From assembly GCF_016625195.1 (NCBI RefSeq), contig NZ_JACVUP010000010.1, positions 124,001-188,000 on the forward strand: 64,000 bases of DNA. Reading direction: 5' to 3'. Source of the stretch: Erwinia sp. S63 (GTDB lineage Bacteria > Pseudomonadota > Gammaproteobacteria > Enterobacterales > Enterobacteriaceae). The notes below the pieces were generated by a model. It searched no databases. It was not told the origin of the DNA and was given only the letters and a program-made list of their open reading frames with translations. Shown piece after piece: positions 59,378-64,000 of this stretch (its first letter is position 1; each line of letters starts with the position of its first letter). The position numbers and the translations under genes were made by a program.

Positions 59378-60829
59378 TTACGTTGAAGTCACCGTTTCAG
59401 GATTATTCTCGCCAAAATGTTCACGCATGTGCGATTCGATCTCTTCCAGCGATTTCCCACGGGTCTCCGGTAACATCACCGCGACAAACAACAGCGATGC
59501 CACGTTGATGGCGGCAAAAATGAAGAACGCATTATTTCCCACCAGCGACAACAGTGGCGGGAAAGCCAACGCAATGATGGCGTTACAAATCCATTGGAAA
59601 GCCACGGCTGAACCGGTTAACACCCCGCGTACTTTCATCGGAAACAGCTCAGACATCAGCAGCCAATACACGGGCGAAATACACATCTGCATAAAGAACA
59701 GGAATACCAGGATACAGGCCAGCGCCAGCAGGCTTTGCACTAAACTGTGCGGCATTAGCACCAGCACCGCCCCCAGCGCCAGTTGCATGGCGATCACCAC
59801 CGATAGCCCTGTCATCAGCATCGGGCGGCGACCGAAATGGCTGATCGCTTTGATGCCGGCAAAGGTCGCGATTACGGATACCACGCCGTTGCCTATCGTG
59901 GCGGCAATAGATGCGCTGGTGCCAAGCCCGGTACTTTTAAGAATGATAGGCGTGTAATACATAAAAGCATTCACACCGGTGAATTGCGCCACGATCCCCA
60001 TACCACAGCCCAACAGCAGCAATCGTACTATCCATTTTTCTTTCAGCAGTTCACGAGCGGGCGGCCCCTGACGGGCTTCGCGCGCGTTCTGGCGCATCTC
60101 CGCCATCTCTTTTTTGATTTCGCGCGGATTCTCACGCAATTTGCGCAGAATACGTAACGCCTCGTTTATGCGTCCTTCGGCCACCATCCAGTGCGGTGAG
60201 GCCGGGACAAAAAAGGTGCCAATAAACAGCAGCACGCCAGGGATCATCGCCAGCGACAACATATAGCGCCACATGCTGGGATCATGCAGTAACAGACTCA
60301 TCGCCGCACTGACGATGTAAGCCAGCAACTGGCCTGACACAATCATTAACTCGTTACGGCTGACCAGCGGCGCACGATGTTTCGGACCCGCAATCTCAGC
60401 GATAAACACCGGAACCGTGGAGGATCCCCCACCCACGGCGAATCCGAGGATAAATCGCATCACCACCATGATCTCAAGATTCGGCGCGATGGTGGTGCCT
60501 AATGCACCAGCAACGAATAGCACGGCCAGACTGCGCAGCGTGATTCGGCGGCCAAAGCGATCAGAGACAAACCCGCTAACAAAGGCCCCGAACGCTGAAC
60601 CAAATGTGAGCGCAGAAGTGACCAGCCCTTCGGTAAAGGGGGTGAGATCAAGCCCTCCCTGCGAGGTCGGCAGAGTCATATAGGGCAGCGCACCAGAAAT
60701 GATGCCCGTGTCATAACCGAACGCCAGCGCGCCCATGGTGGCGACTAACACCACAAAGAACAGACGTTGCTGCACGGTTAAATTAAGCGAGCCGCCATCA
60801 TCCGATGGGGGCGGAGAAGAGTTTTGCAT
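59378..60829 (-). CDS. MFS sugar/inositol porter
   Basis: 483 residues from the ATG at 60829, with GGAAG upstream; an ATG four codons earlier is in frame. Twelve membrane helices are expected. Sugar-porter signatures: GYDTGIISGALPYM, SDRFGRRITLR in loop 2-3, RFILGFAVGGGSSTVPVFIAEIAGPKHR, and PETRGKSLEEIE at the C-terminus. It is a proton symporter of sugars or inositol (family knowledge). Convergent with the DUF2256 gene. Substrate unknown; no sugar-catabolic gene is adjacent. Confidence 0.92.
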   Translation of the reverse strand: MQNSSPPPSDDGGSLNLTVQQRLFFVVLVATMGALAFGYDTGIISGALPYMTLPTSQGGLDLTPFTEGLVTSALTFGSAFGAFVSGFVSDRFGRRITLRSLAVLFVAGALGTTIAPNLEIMVVMRFILGFAVGGGSSTVPVFIAEIAGPKHRAPLVSRNELMIVSGQLLAYIVSAAMSLLLHDPSMWRYMLSLAMIPGVLLFIGTFFVPASPHWMVAEGRINEALRILRKLRENPREIKKEMAEMRQNAREARQGPPARELLKEKWIVRLLLLGCGMGIVAQFTGVNAFMYYTPIILKSTGLGTSASIAATIGNGVVSVIATFAGIKAISHFGRRPMLMTGLSVVIAMQLALGAVLVLMPHSLVQSLLALACILVFLFFMQMCISPVYWLLMSELFPMKVRGVLTGSAVAFQWICNAIIALAFPPLLSLVGNNAFFIFAAINVASLLFVAVMLPETRGKSLEEIESHMREHFGENNPETVTST

Positions 60830-60841
60830 TTGAGCTTCCAT

Positions 60842-61089
60842 GGGTTGCTAAAAACACAGCTAACACTGTGTAAAGAAAGGTATGAGTATAGTCAGGATTT
60901 GAAAAATGAGATCTGAGTCACGGTATTTCGTTGGGTCTGAGAGCTATGTGCAGCAGACTTTTTTGATTTTCGAATTCAGATCGCGGTTTAACCCTCGCCG
61001 GCATCCACATCCTCCACAACGTGTTATTTGCGGTGCGCAGATAATAAAGCGAGGCTGTTATTACGAGGGAATCGAAGGATGCAGAATCT
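60842..61089. other. Intergenic region between MFS and FMN-binding protein genes
   Basis: About 250 bp, no credible gene, RNA or repeat seen. It should hold the MFS promoter (minus strand). Confidence 0.4.
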
Positions 61090-61677
61090 TCAAGGGTTAA
61101 TCCAGGTGAATGCAGTCAGACTTCCTGTTGCGGAATAAGTCAGTTGCGCCCTGCGGTTGTTGTCGCGCTCAAGGCGAAACCAGTCGAGCGACTCAGCCTG
61201 GAAAACCAACACACCAAAATGGCGCTGACCGCCTTCCCCGCTCTCCTCACTTTCAGCATGCTGGATTTGATCGCGCGGAAACAACAATTCTTCTCCCGGC
61301 GGCCCGCCTGAATAACTCCTGCGCGTCCAGACTGGCAACCCTTGCCACGTTTGCCCGGCGAGAGCGCTTGCCGGTTCATATCGTTTGAAAACCCCCTGCA
61401 AACGTAACTGCAAGCGTGATTGCGAGCAAAATCCCAATACCGTTGCAGCGGGGTTGAGGGCTAATTCCTGCCATTTTGCACTGCGGATATCGGTGTGAAA
61501 CTCCAGCAGCCGCTGGGCACTGTCCGTTTGCCTTAACACCATCATGCGAGCCTGTGGCTTTGATTCAGTGTCGATGGTGCAGACGTTGAGATAACGAAAC
61601 CCGGCGTGAGGATCGTTTGCTGCGTTATTCAGTTCGTGCCAGGCCATGGCATCAATATGTTCAGATTCTGCTGTCAA
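61090..61677 (-). CDS. Pyridoxamine 5'-phosphate oxidase family FMN-binding protein (Alr4036-like)
   Basis: 195 residues starting at TTG behind GGGGGTGAG. The split-barrel pattern of the PNPOx superfamily is visible: FRYLNVCTIDTESKPQARMMVLRQTD, LEFHTDIRSAKWQELALNPAATVLGFCSQSRLQLRLQG and the C-terminal DWFRLERDNNRRAQLTY. FMN contacts are expected around RMMVLR. It is not PdxH: the C-terminal RLxxR... segment differs. Physiological role unknown. It is alone on the minus strand. Confidence 0.85.
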   Translation of the reverse strand: MTAESEHIDAMAWHELNNAANDPHAGFRYLNVCTIDTESKPQARMMVLRQTDSAQRLLEFHTDIRSAKWQELALNPAATVLGFCSQSRLQLRLQGVFKRYEPASALAGQTWQGLPVWTRRSYSGGPPGEELLFPRDQIQHAESEESGEGGQRHFGVLVFQAESLDWFRLERDNNRRAQLTYSATGSLTAFTWINP

Positions 61678-61783
61678 AACTCACCCCCTCTGGTTAACGA
61701 ATGACGTTAAGTATAGAGACTGGTGATCATTCATTGAGGCGCGGCAATAATAACTTTACTTGAAGAGGGGAAACACTGGAGAA

Positions 61784-61820
61784 GCTGGAACCTCCGCACA
61801 CCAGGTACGAAGGTTCCAGC
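61784..61820 (-). terminator. Inverted repeat after fhuE
   Basis: GCTGGAACCT and AGGTTCCAGC form perfect 10-bp arms around a 17-nt loop, about 46 bp past the fhuE stop on the minus strand. No T-run; termination is likely but not certain. Confidence 0.45.
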
Positions 61821-61865
61821 AATCAGATTATGACAGGGCCTTTCTCCGTGGAGAATTTAGCCAAA

Positions 61866-64000
61866 TCAGAATCGGTAGTTCGCGGAGATAGAAACGTTAC
61901 GCGGTTCGCCGTACACGGTGTTTCTGCCGACATCGATGTTATACGTCTTGTCGAACAGGTTGTTCAGGTTGGCCTGCACGGAGAGCTGTTTGGTGACCTG
62001 ATAGCGACCGAACAGATCCACCAGCGCATAACTGCCCTGCTCTGCATACAGCGTTGAGGTTCCGCCAGGCCCCGCTACGTTATCCCAGGTGTGCGTCTGC
62101 CAGTTCACGCCGCCGCCCACAGTCAGATCCTGCAGCATCGGCAGGCGATAGCTGGTGAACAGCTTCAGTGAAGTACGCGGCTGCGTTGGGTTCAGGGCGG
62201 CATCTTCACCATCTTTCGCCACATAGCGCGTTGCACCGAAGGTCATTTGCAGGTTATCGGTCACCGCACCATTAATTTCGAATTCAACACCTTTACTCAC
62301 CGTGCCGTTCTGCTCGTAATAAGCATAATCGGTGCTGCCTGGCACCAGCGCATAATCCGTCGCGCCCAGGTGATCCTGCTCGATACGGAACACCGCCAGC
62401 GACGCGGTGATGCGGCTGTTCATCCAGTCGCCCTTGATCCCGGTTTCATAGCTTTTACCGGTGACAGGAGAGAGATAAGCCCCCTGCGCATTACGATAGG
62501 TCTGCGGTTTGAAAATCGAGGTATAGCTGGCGTAGGCGGAATAGGTGTCGTTGATGTCATACACCAGGCCTGCATAAGGCGTGATGTTGTTCTTTTCCAT
62601 ATTCTGCGTCAGCGTGTTGGCGTTGTATTGGGTATAACGGGCGCCAAGGATCAGATGCAGTGGATCGGCCAGTGAAATGCGCGTGGCTAAGTAAGCGGAT
62701 TTCTGACGGATCATATTATCCTGCGACAGCGCCTGATCGTCCCAATCCGGTTCTGGATAATTACCCCAGTCATTGAAATCACCCACGTCTGCCGAGGTGA
62801 AGCTGGTGGAGGCACTGACGTAGCGATCGTGCTGGCGGATATAAGTGACACCCGCCATTAACTCATGCTGGCGACCAAACAGCTCATACGGGCCGGTGAC
62901 ATAAGCATCTGCGGTATCTTCTTTGCGTTTTGCGGTGTTATAACCGGTACCGCCTAACAAATCATAGCCCTCATAAGGGCCAATACCGATACCGGTCGAT
63001 TTATCAAAGTAACCGTCGATATACAGCAGTTTACTGTCCATGGTGGCTTCAGTATGCGAACCGCTCAGGTTGAGCTCCCAGCCGTTATTAAACGTCTGCT
63101 TCAGGCTGGCGAACACCTTTTTGGAATCGCTGTTGTTATAGGCCCAATCCGGCGCGAGGTTGGTACTGCGGGAGTAGTTGGTTTTGCTGCCGTCGAGATA
63201 GAAAGTCGGCAAGCCGCCCCAGGTCGCACCTTGTATGTTGGTTTCCTGGTAATCGTAACCCAGGGTCAATGTCGTGGAATCGGTGAGATCGGCCGCGACG
63301 GTGCCATACAGGAATTTCTTCTGCGTATGGTAATGATCCAGCCAGCTGTCGCCATCCTGATAGCCCGCCACCACGCGTCCGCGCACATTGCCGGACTCGG
63401 TCAATGGACCGGAAAGATCGGCCACATAGCGTTGGGTATCCCAGCTGCCATAGCTGGCTGAGAGATTACCCTGAAACGTTTTGCTGTCTGCCTGCTTGTG
63501 CACCATGTTCACTGACGCTGCCGGGCTGCCCGCGCCGGTCATCAGGCCGGTCGCACCGCGTACCACTTCAACGCGGTCATAAACCGCGGTATCTGACAGG
63601 GTATCACCCAGATTCCAGGCGCTATCAATCAGTGCTGGCACGCCATCGATCTGGTAGTTATCGATCATAAAACCGCGTGAGTAGAAGTTGCTGCGGTTGG
63701 CGCCGGAGTTGAATTGACTGATGCCGGTGGTGTTGGTTAAGACGTCAGTTAACGTCTCCAGCTTCTGATCCTGCATACGCTGTTTGGTGATGACAGAAAC
63801 AGACTGCGGCGTGTCACGCGCGGTCAGCGCTAATTTAGTGGCGGCGCGCGTAACCGGGACGTTGTAGTCCGTGTCCTGGCTGTTACTGGTGCTACCGGCT
63901 GCCGCCGTGACTTCCAGCGTTTGCTCTTTAGTGGTGGTATCAGCAGCGGAAACTTTCGGGCTGTGTAACGCAGTCGCGATAACCAAGGCCAGTAAAGAGA
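61866..64000 (-). CDS. fhuE: TonB-dependent ferric coprogen/rhodotorulate receptor FhuE, 5' end outside window
   Basis: About 710 residues seen; the frame continues past base 64000, through a signal-peptide stretch (LLALVIATALHSPKVSA), so only the first few codons are missing. It matches E. coli FhuE over most of its length: FYSRGFMIDNYQIDGVP, SAWNLGDTLSDTAVYDRVEVVRGATGLMTGAGSPAA, NVRGRVVAGYQDGDSWLDHY, YELFGRQHELMAGVTY, LADPLHLILGARYT and NLFDKTYN near the end; final strand NVSISANYRF. It imports ferric hydroxamates such as coprogen. Its promoter, and any Fur box, lies outside the window. Confidence 0.95.
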   Translation of the reverse strand, partial: SLLALVIATALHSPKVSAADTTTKEQTLEVTAAAGSTSNSQDTDYNVPVTRAATKLALTARDTPQSVSVITKQRMQDQKLETLTDVLTNTTGISQFNSGANRSNFYSRGFMIDNYQIDGVPALIDSAWNLGDTLSDTAVYDRVEVVRGATGLMTGAGSPAASVNMVHKQADSKTFQGNLSASYGSWDTQRYVADLSGPLTESGNVRGRVVAGYQDGDSWLDHYHTQKKFLYGTVAADLTDSTTLTLGYDYQETNIQGATWGGLPTFYLDGSKTNYSRSTNLAPDWAYNNSDSKKVFASLKQTFNNGWELNLSGSHTEATMDSKLLYIDGYFDKSTGIGIGPYEGYDLLGGTGYNTAKRKEDTADAYVTGPYELFGRQHELMAGVTYIRQHDRYVSASTSFTSADVGDFNDWGNYPEPDWDDQALSQDNMIRQKSAYLATRISLADPLHLILGARYTQYNANTLTQNMEKNNITPYAGLVYDINDTYSAYASYTSIFKPQTYRNAQGAYLSPVTGKSYETGIKGDWMNSRITASLAVFRIEQDHLGATDYALVPGSTDYAYYEQNGTVSKGVEFEINGAVTDNLQMTFGATRYVAKDGEDAALNPTQPRTSLKLFTSYRLPMLQDLTVGGGVNWQTHTWDNVAGPGGTSTLYAEQGSYALVDLFGRYQVTKQLSVQANLNNLFDKTYNIDVGRNTVYGEPRNVSISANYRF

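Noticed and set aside
60906..61100. 64-codon plus-strand frame between the MFS and FMN-binding protein genes
   Set aside because: Overlaps the end of the convergent gene, has no ribosome-binding site and no domain.
1..64000. CRISPR arrays, IS elements, tRNA or rRNA genes
   Set aside because: No spaced repeats, transposase frames, cloverleaf or rRNA-like segments were found on reading both strands.

Overview
The window looks like chromosomal DNA of a plant- or environment-associated member of Enterobacterales, most likely Erwiniaceae (Pantoea/Erwinia type). This is inferred from moderately GC-rich coding sequence, E. coli-like FhuE and IutA receptors, canonical enterobacterial Fur boxes, a type VI secretion (T6SS) VgrG module and a membrane PQQ dehydrogenase. 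No rRNA, tRNA, CRISPR array, IS element or phage integrase was recognised. Both ends cut genes: vgrG on the left and fhuE on the right.

Layout. (1) 1-6.6 kb: a T6SS spike/cargo module (VgrG, DUF2169-pentapeptide, pentapeptide, DUF3540, PAAR-like DUF4150) plus a small helical-repeat protein. (2) 6.8-12.5 kb: an OmpR-family two-component system in the middle of two exported alpha/beta hydrolases, a DUF6130 protein and a DipZ-like redox protein; TGTA(T/G)C direct repeats precede both flanking operons. (3) 12.6-15 kb: a divergent aldehyde dehydrogenase/LysR pair. (4) 15.1-17.2 kb: an AT-rich island with a CPCC protein, a Tlde1-like (DUF2778) effector with a putative membrane immunity protein, and decayed gene fragments.

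(5) 17.2-33.3 kb: an imino/amino-acid catabolic island. It holds an OprD-type porin behind a Fur box, two short-chain dehydrogenases, a shikimate-dehydrogenase-like enzyme, two proline-racemase-superfamily enzymes (Ser/Cys and Cys/Cys dyads), a D-amino-acid dehydrogenase, a polar amino-acid ABC transporter, two paralogous binding proteins, a tautomerase and two paralogous FadR-type GntR regulators arranged as a mirror image around 28.2 kb. The palindrome TGTCGACA recurs in its intergenic regions. (6) 33.5-47.3 kb: an NMT1-type ABC transporter, ATP-dependent hydantoinase/oxoprolinase HyuA-HyuB, a TIM-barrel isomerase, a GntR regulator with two identical operators, glycerate 2-kinase, a divergent enolase, an ornithine-cyclodeaminase-like protein and a glutamate-type dehydrogenase. 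Together they suggest an undescribed route from an N-containing ring compound through glycerate to phosphoenolpyruvate.

(7) 47.4-55.3 kb: PQQ quinate/glucose-type dehydrogenase, a third FadR-type regulator, an aldehyde dehydrogenase and a DapA-family enzyme, with a decayed D-amino-acid dehydrogenase fragment between the last two. These match the lower hydroxyproline pathway. An old-yellow-enzyme family oxidoreductase follows. (8) 55.5-64 kb: an iron region with a siderophore-interacting reductase, Fur box, a 51-codon ORF, IutA, a DUF2256 protein, a sugar MFS transporter, an FMN-binding oxidase-like protein and FhuE. No siderophore synthesis genes are present, so xenosiderophore use is the likely role.
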